Virus record (IMG/VR): IMGVR_UViG_3300025083_000004
Span: 1-36,109 of that record
Source of the DNA: a virus
DNA: 36,109 bases
Strand: one strand, 5' to 3'
The notes under the pieces were generated by a model. That model was not told where the DNA came from. It searched no databases and saw only the letters and a list, made by a program, of their open reading frames with translations. Made by a program: the position numbers and the translations under genes. Shown here piece by piece: positions 9,773-17,226 of this stretch; positions within the stretch are counted from its first letter, which is position 1, and each line of letters starts with the position of its first letter.

Positions 9773-10165
9773 TTAAGCTAATGTTACGTCTAAATCACCA
9801 GTATTGAACCTGAAAACATCTCCAGTTTCTACTGTTTTTGATGCATCTAAGTTTGCATAAGCTAATAAGTTTCCAGATGATGATGCGTCTAAAATACCAA
9901 CCGCTACTATAGTTCCTAGGTCTGCTGTAGCAGTAGGATATTCAATAGCTGATGGGTTGGTTGCTGTGGTTGGGTTTGTTCCAGAAACATTAAATGTGCT
10001 AGATCGTCTTACATAGCCACCGCCAGATACTTCAGTTCCACCACCTGTATCAGTTGGTGCTACTGTGTATAAAGCAACATATAATGTTGTGGGCGCTGTA
10101 TAAGCATTGCCACCAAAGACATGCTCTAAAACTTTGTCTTCTAAATAATCACTAAATCCTGCCAT
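9773..10165 (-). CDS. Gp80-like tail structural protein (130 aa)
   Basis: The sequence opens MAGFSDYLEDKVLEHVFGG, then TAPTTLYVALYTVAPTDTGG and a TEVSGGGYVRRSSTF segment. This pattern is widespread in phages and is usually annotated as a Gp80-like or putative tail structural protein. The predicted fold is beta-rich with no membrane segment. The ribosome site is strong (AAAGGAGAATAAG before ATG). It follows the adaptor gene and precedes the repeat protein, which fits a tail or baseplate role. The family match is by recognition only. Confidence 0.75.
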   Translation of the reverse strand: MAGFSDYLEDKVLEHVFGGNAYTAPTTLYVALYTVAPTDTGGGTEVSGGGYVRRSSTFNVSGTNPTTATNPSAIEYPTATADLGTIVAVGILDASSSGNLLAYANLDASKTVETGDVFRFNTGDLDVTLA

Positions 10166-10176
10166 CTTATTCTCCT

Positions 10177-10824
10177 TTAATTACCGTAGTAGTAATTTCT
10201 TTTTTGTTTTGTTCCGTAAGTCTTTCTTCTCATCATTAGAGAACCTTTACCAAATGCAGATTTCTCTTGAGCAAGTCTCATTTCTTCTAATGCTTTCTCA
10301 AACTGTTGTGTAAACATTGCTATTCTGTCGTCTTCCATCAAGTAGATAGAAGCGTGTTTCAATGCACCATATAAGTAAACATCTGGGTTTGATACTGATA
10401 CAAAGTTAGTTGTATTGGTATCACTCAGTGCATTTATTTTACCATAATAAGTTAGCTGTAGGGTGTAAGGAACGTCAGGAGTTGGTGCTAATTCCATAGT
10501 GCCATCAACCATTGCATAATATACTGGTTGACCTGTTGAATTGTTATTTGCTTTTCTATAAACATCTAAAGATTCTATAGACTGTTGAAATAACGGACTA
10601 AAATCATTTGATGTTATTTCTACATTGATGGCTTCTAGCCAATCATTTGGTACTGATAGGTATTGAGCATCTGCTACTGCGGTAGCTCTTACAATCATAT
10701 CTTTTGTTCTTAACTTTCTGTTAAGTTCAGCCTCTACATTATCAATAAATGTATCTATGGTAGATGTTAAATCTGATCTGTTTAGATAACCAGCTATGGC
10801 TGTTTTTAATTCTGCATATGTCAT
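10177..10824 (-). CDS. SU10-like head-tail adaptor (215 aa)
   Basis: The N-terminus MTYAELKTAIAGYLNRSD, followed by FIDNVEAELNRKLR, matches the helical start of SU10/P22 gp4-type adaptor proteins. A central beta region (YYAMVDGTMELAPTPDVPYT) and a long C-terminal helix follow. The C-terminal tail is rich in Lys, Arg and Tyr. Such proteins form a ring under the portal. Its ATG overlaps the upstream stop as ATGA, so it is probably coupled to the 99-aa gene. The length is typical for these adaptors. Confidence 0.8.
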   Translation of the reverse strand: MTYAELKTAIAGYLNRSDLTSTIDTFIDNVEAELNRKLRTKDMIVRATAVADAQYLSVPNDWLEAINVEITSNDFSPLFQQSIESLDVYRKANNNSTGQPVYYAMVDGTMELAPTPDVPYTLQLTYYGKINALSDTNTTNFVSVSNPDVYLYGALKHASIYLMEDDRIAMFTQQFEKALEEMRLAQEKSAFGKGSLMMRRKTYGTKQKRNYYYGN

Positions 10825-11120
10825 ACTTTACCTTGCCAAGTTCTAAAGACGTTATTGTCTGGATTGTTTAGCCATTGTTTCCACTTTGCGGAATCCTGTG
10901 ACCAACCTTCTCGTAATGCTTTTTGCCAAATTACCATGGGTACTTCAGCTATGTGTCGCATATCTTTTCCAGGCTTAAGTGTATTGTCTCTTAGTTTCTT
11001 AACGTGGTCAATGACAGGAGCAACATCTTGAGTTGTGTGATAGACAAACTTGTCATCCTCTGTAATGAACTCTGATTTGTAACCAGTTTTGTGGTCGGTG
11101 ATTGTACGTTTTTGTGACAT
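10821..11120 (-). CDS. Conserved-looking protein after the capsid gene (99 aa)
   Basis: I do not recognise a named domain. The protein begins MSQKRTITDHKTGYKSEF and ends in a Trp-rich segment that includes VIWQKALREGWSQDSAKW. It is charged, soluble and probably helical in its second half. It sits between the major capsid protein and the adaptor and is coupled to the adaptor by ATGA. A GC-rich hairpin lies between it and the capsid gene, so it is probably expressed at a lower level than capsid. A head-completion or assembly role is possible from position alone. Confidence 0.75.
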   Translation of the reverse strand: MSQKRTITDHKTGYKSEFITEDDKFVYHTTQDVAPVIDHVKKLRDNTLKPGKDMRHIAEVPMVIWQKALREGWSQDSAKWKQWLNNPDNNVFRTWQGKV

Positions 11121-11134
11121 ATTTAATAAAGGGT

Positions 11135-11154
11135 GGGAAGGCCGAAGCCTTCCC
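11135..11154 (-). terminator. Hairpin with cUUCGg tetraloop after the capsid gene
   Basis: On the minus strand an 8-bp perfect stem, GGGAAGGC with GCCTTCCC, closes a TTCG loop, giving the very stable C(UUCG)G form. It lies 14 bases after the capsid stop. The next bases are ACCCTTTATT, so the U-tract is short. This suggests a partial terminator or an mRNA 3'-end stabiliser that raises capsid output relative to downstream genes. Confidence 0.7.
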
Positions 11155-11168
11155 TGAGTTTAACTAAC

Positions 11169-12104
11169 TTATGAAGTTGTTAAGTCTGCGACTATACCGT
11201 GAGCAGCTTCGTTGCTCATTTCTAATCCATACTCACATAAAATCATCTTAGTTTGTGCATCTCCAACTGTTGAGATATCAACTGTTTTAAAGTCTCTTAA
11301 GTAAGATACTTTAGCGAAGTCTGGATCAACTAATAGAAGTGATCTTTCTCTACTGAAGTTAGATGGTACTATTTTTAGCTCACCAAAGTCTGATGCATAA
11401 ATAGAAACAGAAGCCTCTACTGTGTTTGCATCAATCATTTGTCTTGCTGAAGCTCTACCTGTGAAACCAGATATTTTTTGCTTGTTAACTGGGCCACAGA
11501 TTGCCATTGAAGGCTCTCCACCATTAGCAAAACAGTCTTGTAATACAGACTTTAATAATGCTTCTGTTAAAGCTCTTTGTGTTCCATCAGTTGGAGCAGC
11601 TCCACCACCAGCACCGCCGCCGCCAGTTCCTCTTGATACGTTTGATGTAATCCAAGATTCAAAACCACCAGTTACTCTTGCTGTTGTAGCATTACCAGTT
11701 GTTTTAGCGCCTTTTTGACAAAGTGCTGTTTCCATATCTCTTTTAAGAGCTTTAGACATGATCGCTAGTTGGTGAGCCATTTCTGACTTCTTACCAGCAG
11801 GATCAGATGCTTGCTGTGAACCAGTCACAGTTGCGTCTCTTGATGAGATTTGAGCAACGTTACTAACTCTTGCAGTAGCTGTAGAAGCTGATCTTGAAAG
11901 TTCAAAACCCTCTAGCTGTCCAGCACCACTTGGAGTTGGTAAGTTTTCTGTTTGCCAATCAAAAACCACGTTGTTGATTGAGTTTTTTCCTATAGCACTC
12001 AAGAACGGAGTTGTTTGAGGACTGATGTTATAGATAACATTACTTAGCTGTTCTCTATCTGAAGTCGCTGAGTAAGTATCAAATGCGTTTGTTACTTTAG
12101 CCAT
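11169..12104 (-). CDS. Major capsid protein, SU10-like HK97 fold (311 aa)
   Basis: The protein starts MAKVTNAFDTYSATSDREQL and contains SPQTTPFLSAIGK near residue 28, GFESWITSNVSRG near 147, and YEVS-type beta segments toward the end. This is the pattern of SU10-like major capsid proteins (the DUF5309 family), which have an HK97 fold. At 311 aa it has the usual length. A Gly-rich stretch at about residues 159-168 probably marks a flexible loop. The gene follows the scaffold gene and is itself followed by a strong hairpin, as expected for the most abundant virion protein. Confidence 0.88.
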   Translation of the reverse strand: MAKVTNAFDTYSATSDREQLSNVIYNISPQTTPFLSAIGKNSINNVVFDWQTENLPTPSGAGQLEGFELSRSASTATARVSNVAQISSRDATVTGSQQASDPAGKKSEMAHQLAIMSKALKRDMETALCQKGAKTTGNATTARVTGGFESWITSNVSRGTGGGGAGGGAAPTDGTQRALTEALLKSVLQDCFANGGEPSMAICGPVNKQKISGFTGRASARQMIDANTVEASVSIYASDFGELKIVPSNFSRERSLLLVDPDFAKVSYLRDFKTVDISTVGDAQTKMILCEYGLEMSNEAAHGIVADLTTS

Positions 12105-12127
12105 GATATTTTCCTATGTTTAAAAGT

Positions 12128-13129
12128 TTATATAATTTGTTCAAATAATTTAGCCGCATCCTGAACTTTGCCAGTTTTAGCTAATTTTTGATGCGCTCTT
12201 TTCGCTGGTGTTGAACTTTTAGGTACATTTGAAGTGCCAGGTCGGGCGGTTCGAGCTGCCGCTTTCTTTTCAGTTGGCTTCACTTTAGTAGCTTGTTGTG
12301 TCTTATGTTGTAACCATGCGTTTCTTAAACCAAGTAAAATTCGGTAGTCGTAAACGCTGTCCATCTCTTGAGATGAATAGCCTAAAACATTAACACCATA
12401 ATCCCGAATAGCATTTTTTTCTTTAACTGCTATTTCGTTGTCTTGCCATTCTGGAATTTGTGTTAGCAATTGTTCATTACCGTACTTGACGAACTTTTCA
12501 AGTTCCTCTTGTTGCTTTGCAGCTTGTTCCTGTTGGAGTCTAGTTGCTTCAGCTTCTGCGGCTTGTAACCTTTGCTTCTTCTCATTCCATAAGTCTTTTT
12601 CACGGACATAGGCAATAGGATCAGTATCATAAAGTGCATTCCAATCTGGCTCGTTTTCTAACTCACCTTTCAAAGTCGCTTCCAGTTTTGGTAACAACTG
12701 CGAATAAATTGCATCTTTTTGAGAAACCTCTTTTTGTTGAGCTTCAATAGCTTTACGCTGTTCAGCTAACTCTTGAGTTTTTCTCGTATAATCTCTTTGG
12801 CGACTGTACCCACTTTGGAGTTCTTCAAGCGTGACCTGGGTATCTTCACCATCTACTTTAATAGTATATAGCTGTGGTTGCTCGGACTCCTCTACTTCAA
12901 CTTGATCTTCTTGAGATTCTTCTTCATCTTCTTCAAAGTCGTCTTCTAAGTCTTCGTCTTCTTCAATGATTTCATCATCTTCAATGACTTCGTCTTCGTT
13001 GACTAATTCTTCTGATGGTTGTTCTAGTTCGTTTTCTGGTTGTTCCGATGGAGTCAAAAAACTTTTGAAAGATTGTTCTGTCTGTTCTAAATTTGTTTGT
13101 AAACCAATCGGCTTTGCGTTGTTGGTCAT
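12128..13129 (-). CDS. Capsid scaffolding protein (333 aa)
   Basis: The N-terminal third is extremely acidic (long Glu/Asp runs around residues 40-85). The protein then has a YTIKVDGEDTQVTLEELQSG segment and a long Gln/Glu/Lys/Ala coiled coil. It ends in a basic Ala/Lys-rich tail and a short amphipathic helix (AAKLFEQII). This is the usual architecture of phage scaffolds, with the basic end contacting capsid. Two ATGs are possible. AAGGA lies 6 bases before the one at 13129 but directly abuts the one at 13135, so I choose 13129. It is just upstream of the capsid gene. Confidence 0.85.
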   Translation of the reverse strand: MTNNAKPIGLQTNLEQTEQSFKSFLTPSEQPENELEQPSEELVNEDEVIEDDEIIEEDEDLEDDFEEDEEESQEDQVEVEESEQPQLYTIKVDGEDTQVTLEELQSGYSRQRDYTRKTQELAEQRKAIEAQQKEVSQKDAIYSQLLPKLEATLKGELENEPDWNALYDTDPIAYVREKDLWNEKKQRLQAAEAEATRLQQEQAAKQQEELEKFVKYGNEQLLTQIPEWQDNEIAVKEKNAIRDYGVNVLGYSSQEMDSVYDYRILLGLRNAWLQHKTQQATKVKPTEKKAAARTARPGTSNVPKSSTPAKRAHQKLAKTGKVQDAAKLFEQII

Positions 13130-13180
13130 ATTCATTCCTTAAAAATGTAAAGTAGTATTTTAACAATACTAAATTAAATT

Positions 13181-13441
13181 TTACACAACTTTATGCAATC
13201 TTCCTAGTTGTGACTTTGTGATCTTACCCTTCTCTACTATTATTCTTAAATGTTTTTCTATTTCGGGTAAAAGTTTGATTGCTTTGTGTAAATTTTCTCT
13301 TTTAGTTATATCACTGTCTTTGGTTAATAACCATAAATTTATGTAGTCATCTTTAAGATTGTTTACAGCGTGTGTGAATGTTTCTGAGTTTAGAATTAAC
13401 TCTGCTTCGTTTGAGTTTAAGATATCTTCTTGTGAGGGCAT
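13181..13441 (-). CDS. Small helical late protein of unknown function (86 aa)
   Basis: The 86-aa protein is predicted to be mostly helical, with a core around NLKDDYINLWLLTKDSDITK and a basic C-terminus. It resembles small proteins found just upstream of scaffold genes in other phages, but I cannot name the family. No clear Shine-Dalgarno precedes the ATG at 13441; the previous stop is only 10 bases upstream, so re-initiation is likely. It lies between the lysis genes and the head genes. Confidence 0.7.
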   Translation of the reverse strand: MPSQEDILNSNEAELILNSETFTHAVNNLKDDYINLWLLTKDSDITKRENLHKAIKLLPEIEKHLRIIVEKGKITKSQLGRLHKVV

Positions 13442-13450
13442 ATAAATTTT

Positions 13451-13687
13451 TTAATGTGCTATTAGTTTATCAATTTTTTCGTCTAATTTATCTAGTCTGT
13501 CAAAAATTCTTTGCATGTCTAAATGCAAGTCTTGTTTGGTAGCGTAGCGTGTAGGTATTTCTTCTCTTGTTTTATTGATCAATATTTCAACCCTTTTTAC
13601 ATCAGCAGCGTTAGTGCGAATGCTGTATATAATAGGAACATAAACGAGGGTGATAATCGCGTTCCAAAATAAAATAGGGTTGTCCAT
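13451..13687 (-). CDS. Single-pass membrane protein with coiled coil, possible spanin or antiholin (78 aa)
   Basis: The chosen start (MDNPILFWNAIITLVYVPII) gives one N-terminal transmembrane segment over about residues 4-22. A basic hinge follows, then a coiled coil ending RIFDRLDKLDEKIDKLIAH. The ATG at 13687 overlaps the endolysin TGA as TGATG; a second in-frame ATG lies at 13699. Its place right after holin and endolysin suggests a lysis accessory such as an Rz-like spanin, antiholin or pinholin. There is no partner lipoprotein, so the role stays open. Confidence 0.75.
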   Translation of the reverse strand: MDNPILFWNAIITLVYVPIIYSIRTNAADVKRVEILINKTREEIPTRYATKQDLHLDMQRIFDRLDKLDEKIDKLIAH

Positions 13688-14058
13688 CAATAACTCCAAA
13701 TATGCGGCCTTGGTCTGTCTTGTTTTTCTTCTGAGATGTCTAAGTGTATAAAACGAGCATCTCCTTTTTGATTCACACCAACGCCAGTAAATCCATAATC
13801 TTTAGCTTTTGATACTATGTTGAGTGCTTTGCTTCCTCTTACATATACATCAGCAGCCAATCCTTCTGCATGAGTACCTGGAGTTTTCTTTCTCGCTTCT
13901 ATTGGATGTTCTTCGCATCTGTAACCAGATGTAATAATAAAAGGAAAACCCAGCTCAGTTCTAAGTGATTGTAACTTATTTATTAGTTCGTGTGAAATAC
14001 CATTTTTACCACAATGTTTGCAAGAAAACTCTTCTTCTTTGAAGTTTTCCCAAGGCAT
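13687..14058 (-). CDS. Endolysin, M15-type zinc peptidase (123 aa)
   Basis: The protein from ATG 14058 begins MPWENFKEEEFSCKHCGKNG and carries the Peptidase_M15_3 signature. It has SGYRC at residues 44-48, GTHAEGLAAD with probable zinc ligands H63 and D70, and FIHLD with H105. Such enzymes cleave the peptide stems of peptidoglycan at the end of infection. There is no signal peptide, so release depends on the holin. The ATG overlaps the holin stop as TAATG. The frame is open for 63 more codons upstream, but that part is out-of-frame holin sequence. Confidence 0.9.
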   Translation of the reverse strand: MPWENFKEEEFSCKHCGKNGISHELINKLQSLRTELGFPFIITSGYRCEEHPIEARKKTPGTHAEGLAADVYVRGSKALNIVSKAKDYGFTGVGVNQKGDARFIHLDISEEKQDRPRPHIWSY

Positions 14059-14429
14059 TATTTTCCTACTCCTTTTACCCTTTCGTAAGATCGCATACCA
14101 CCAAGACCAAGCATACCCATAAGAACAGGTAGCATTGTTGATGTATCTGCTTGTGGTACGACAATACCAAAAGGTGCAGCGAGTGGACTGATAAGAAAGT
14201 TGACTGCAAAACCTGCAACACATATCCATGCTGTAGCTGGTCGCCAAGATGATTGAAACCAGTTACCTTTGGCTTCTTCTTTGTTGACTTCTATTTGTGC
14301 TTTAGCAATCTCATGAATGTGCCTTTCAGACATAGTTGCAATTTCGTGTGCAATCTTTTGCTTTTGATCTGCGTCTGGAATGACCTTATCAAGTAGCTTT
14401 GTTACGGGTTTTATTAGTTTGTCTATCAT
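14058..14429 (-). CDS. Holin, GTA/3TM-type (123 aa)
   Basis: The first 55 residues form a charged helical region (IAHEIATMSERHIHEIAKAQ). The segment FQSSWRPATAWICVAGFAVN then begins two or three hydrophobic segments, and the end GMLGLGGMRSYERVKG is typical of the GTA_holin_3TM family. It would form the inner-membrane lesion that releases the M15 endolysin encoded next, to which it is coupled by TAATG. Length and motif order both fit the family. Confidence 0.85.
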   Translation of the reverse strand: MIDKLIKPVTKLLDKVIPDADQKQKIAHEIATMSERHIHEIAKAQIEVNKEEAKGNWFQSSWRPATAWICVAGFAVNFLISPLAAPFGIVVPQADTSTMLPVLMGMLGLGGMRSYERVKGVGK

Positions 14430-14505
14430 ATATATATTTTTTGTGTAGGTTGTTTGCGTGTCGTTGGAATGACCACTCTAAAAACTTATCAAACCAACCA
14501 AACAA

Positions 14506-14637
14506 TTACTTCTTCTTTTTCTTTTTAGGGAAACCAGCTTTCATGTTAGCGTAGGCTTTTTTAGAAATAGTAGATTTCTTTTTTGGTCTACTTGTTTTAG
14601 CTTTTTTTCTTTTATTTATGTTTGCATATAATGACAT
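14506..14637 (-). CDS. Tiny lysine-rich protein (43 aa)
   Basis: An ATG at 14637, preceded by AAGGAG, opens a 43-codon frame beginning MSLYANINKRKKAK and ending in a run of six lysines. About half of the residues are Lys or Arg. I recall similar M(P/S)LYANI-type mini proteins near portal genes in marine phages. A role in DNA condensation, packaging or virion structure is possible. The frame lies between the 90-aa basic protein and the holin and fills an otherwise empty gap. Confidence 0.75.
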   Translation of the reverse strand: MSLYANINKRKKAKTSRPKKKSTISKKAYANMKAGFPKKKKKK

Positions 14638-14646
14638 AGTATCTCC

Positions 14647-14919
14647 TTACCATTTTACTTTGTTAGCCCAGTAAGCTGCGGACAACTTACCCCTTGCGAT
14701 ATTCTTGGCGTGTCTTGCCTTGAATGATTTTCTTCTTGCTTTACCTTTAGCAGTCATTGGTTTTTTACCAGCACCACTCACGCCTTGTTGACCAAAGCGA
14801 ATTAATTTTATGGTGCTACCGACTTTTGCTAAGACAGCATGTGACTTGGTTTTATGACCTGGTGTTCGTTTAGGTTTATTGTAACCAGCGAACTTTTCGC
14901 CTCTGTATGTTATTGCCAT
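14647..14919 (-). CDS. Small very basic late protein, DUF6321-like (90 aa)
   Basis: From the ATG at 14919 the protein starts MAITYRGEKFAGYNKPKRTP and is rich in Lys, Arg and Gly, ending SAAYWANKVKW. I recall near-identical sequence patterns in marine phage genomes (DUF6321-like), but the function is unknown to me. The start overlaps the stop of the upstream gene as TAATG, which favours it over an in-frame ATG at 14943. It sits in the portal-to-holin segment and may bind DNA or nucleate assembly. Confidence 0.8.
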   Translation of the reverse strand: MAITYRGEKFAGYNKPKRTPGHKTKSHAVLAKVGSTIKLIRFGQQGVSGAGKKPMTAKGKARRKSFKARHAKNIARGKLSAAYWANKVKW

Positions 14920-15101
14920 TAGTGTATCAATGTCTCCGTACATGATATAAGCTCTGAGTCTGGTGGTATTTGCAAAAACACTCTTGCGACTCTTTTGGCT
15001 TCTTCTAAGTTTTTAGCCTTTATATCCGAACCAACATAAATAAAATCTCCATCAAGAAATTCTAGATCGTATATCTTATCCGATTGGTTGGTTGTTTCCA
15101 T
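14919..15101 (-). CDS. Small protein overlapping the portal 3' end (60 aa)
   Basis: The ATG at 15101 (METTNQSDKIYDLEFLDG) has AAGGA 10 bases upstream, whereas the longer alternative at 15125 would use GTG without a clear ribosome site. The product is about 60 aa, acidic, and contains DGDFIYVGSDIKAKNLEEAK. No family is recognised. It overlaps the last 26 bases of the portal gene and is coupled to the next gene by TAATG. It is probably a small head-assembly or accessory protein. Confidence 0.7.
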   Translation of the reverse strand: METTNQSDKIYDLEFLDGDFIYVGSDIKAKNLEEAKRVARVFLQIPPDSELISCTETLIH

Positions 15102-17220
15102 TTGTAAACATTCCTTGAGATTCACTCTTTGCTACTTGTCTCATAGCCTCTCTATCTCTTTCCATGATAGCGTTGATCTCTGCTACATCTACCTGTGCGC
15201 CATACTTAGCCACCAACTCAGCAATCTTAAGTTGCATATCTGCAAGAGATTGATCTCTATTTCTATCATCTTCCATGATGATTTTCATTCTGTCTGTTTC
15301 TGCGTCTATGATAGCTTTCTGTCCAAGGTTTTGCGCTTTCTGTGCCTCTGCTTGTGCTAGTATTTCTGCTGGATCAGGCTTCTGTTGTTCGGGTTGTTGC
15401 GGTTGTTGTGGTTGAACCGTTGTGTTTATAAATGAGCTTGCATCTTTGAAACCAGCCATCTCAATCATTTTTGTCAATGTGTTAGCGTACTGCTGTAGAT
15501 TGAGTAAAGGATTGTCAGGGCCTAGTGTTTGTAAGATTTGTTCTTGTTTTTGTGATAAGGCTGTTAGCACTTGGAACTTCTCTTCGTCTGATGATTTAGA
15601 TATACCAACATTGATAACTAAGTCTTTGTCAGCATCCCAGTATCTAGGATCAATAGGTACAAACTCGTTGTTAAGTCGCATCATATCTTGACCTTCTTGG
15701 TGCTTGATGACAAGTGAGTTAACCAGTTTAAATAAATCTTTCATTCCGTCTGCAAAGTGTCTGCAAATAAGCTCTACTCTGCCTTGCGCTCCAGACATAG
15801 TTGCTGAAACAGCCTGTGAAGTAGAAGACTGAAGTGCATCAGCGTTTAGTCCAGCAGATGCTTTAGAAACTCCTGTGCGGTTCTCCTTGGCTTCGTCAAG
15901 ATAAGACAATACTGGGAAGGCTTCTTTACCAACGAAAGGCACAGCGAAAGGCTGTACCATTCCTGGCGCTCTCATTCTAATAGGTTGTCCTATGTCGGTA
16001 TTAAGGACATCATCAATATTAACTTGCCCTTCAACAATTCCCATTCTCGGGAAGATGGCGTGGCCTAGACTATCAAGGGTGTCTCTCATTATCTGAGATT
16101 TAGCCGCTTGAATAGGCATTAGGTAGTCCGCAGGACATGAACCAATGGAGGTGTGAGGTTCAGGATCGGGACAGAAGAGTGTAATAGGTAGATCGTCCCA
16201 AGGTGTTGCGTTAACAATGTTTATCCCATTGCCTACTGTGCATACCCTAATCCTTTCATCTATACCATCACCATCTAAATCATAAAAAATATAATGCTCT
16301 ACATAGAGAACATTGTTTTGGTCAGTTCTATCTACGCCAGAAAAATCAGCGTAAGGATTTCTTGCTTGTTCTTCGTCATAGCTTTCTGCATCTATAGAGT
16401 CACCAGAACCAGCATATTGCTCCATGTCTTCTTTGTTATAACCCATAGCAACTAAGTCGCTTACAGTTTTTACCATGCGGTGTGCAACATAAGGTGATGA
16501 TTCTAAGTCTCTAGCGTTTCTTGATATTAAAACTTCTTCAGGTGGTACTGCTTCTATAACCACCTGGTCTTTAGGTTTAATTCTTCTAATTTTTATGTCG
16601 TAACTTGCTGGTGTTTCTTGAGTCATTTCTTCGCCAGTCTCAGGATTTTGCAGTGTCATGCTTTGCATTTCTACAGACTCTTTGATTACCTCTACGTTAG
16701 GATCAAGTGTGAGTGCTTGGTAGGCTTCAGGAGAAATGTTTGTGTATTCGTGTGTTGATGCAGTAATGCTGTCATCCCAGTAGGCTTTTACAAAACCAGT
16801 TTTTCTAATCAGTGCGTCTTTGAAAGCATCATATAAAACTTTAAAGCCAGGGTTTTTTTGTTGTATGACATAGTTAATATAATCGGTTTGCTGTGTAGCA
16901 AGTTGTATGTCTTCAGGGCCTTTGGGTATGAACTCAACTATCTTGCTAGTACCAAAAAAGGTACGCATGATAGAGGGAAGCATAAACAGTACGCTGTCTC
17001 TAACGTCTGTTGATATAAACTCTGATTGTAGAGAAGATGTTGATCCAGGCTCTTGTCCTAAGTAGTAGTCTGTTGCGTCTGCTCTTTGTTCACCAATTTG
17101 GTCAATGAAGTCTTTAGCGTCATCCATTTCGGATTTAAGACAGCCTTGTAATTTTTGTTCGTCATAAGACTCTTGTTGTTCTTCTGTTGCTTCAACTGTA
17201 TCGTCTTTATCATATTCCAT
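15076..17220 (-). CDS. Portal protein, P22-like (714 aa)
   Basis: This 714-aa protein follows terminase and begins with a charged helical N-terminus. It includes FISTDVRDSVLFMLPSIMRT at about residues 66-85, a sequence typical of P22-family portals. Long helices toward the C-terminus (the Gln-rich PQQPQQPEQQ region and DAETDRMKIIMEDD) match the barrel or crown segment. It would form the dodecameric DNA channel at one capsid vertex and dock the terminase. The size is close to P22 gp1. It lies 6 bases after terL. Confidence 0.88.
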   Translation of the reverse strand: MEYDKDDTVEATEEQQESYDEQKLQGCLKSEMDDAKDFIDQIGEQRADATDYYLGQEPGSTSSLQSEFISTDVRDSVLFMLPSIMRTFFGTSKIVEFIPKGPEDIQLATQQTDYINYVIQQKNPGFKVLYDAFKDALIRKTGFVKAYWDDSITASTHEYTNISPEAYQALTLDPNVEVIKESVEMQSMTLQNPETGEEMTQETPASYDIKIRRIKPKDQVVIEAVPPEEVLISRNARDLESSPYVAHRMVKTVSDLVAMGYNKEDMEQYAGSGDSIDAESYDEEQARNPYADFSGVDRTDQNNVLYVEHYIFYDLDGDGIDERIRVCTVGNGINIVNATPWDDLPITLFCPDPEPHTSIGSCPADYLMPIQAAKSQIMRDTLDSLGHAIFPRMGIVEGQVNIDDVLNTDIGQPIRMRAPGMVQPFAVPFVGKEAFPVLSYLDEAKENRTGVSKASAGLNADALQSSTSQAVSATMSGAQGRVELICRHFADGMKDLFKLVNSLVIKHQEGQDMMRLNNEFVPIDPRYWDADKDLVINVGISKSSDEEKFQVLTALSQKQEQILQTLGPDNPLLNLQQYANTLTKMIEMAGFKDASSFINTTVQPQQPQQPEQQKPDPAEILAQAEAQKAQNLGQKAIIDAETDRMKIIMEDDRNRDQSLADMQLKIAELVAKYGAQVDVAEINAIMERDREAMRQVAKSESQGMFTNGNNQPIG

Positions 17221-17226
17221 AAATTT

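Noticed and set aside
12981-13166. 61-aa minus-strand frame over the scaffold start
   Set aside because: It overlaps the acidic part of the scaffold in another frame and is a low-complexity shadow.
14059-14247. N-terminal extension of the endolysin
   Set aside because: The extra 63 codons are out-of-frame holin sequence with many Cys, Ser and Tyr; the ATG at 14058 has TAATG coupling and gives a complete M15 domain.
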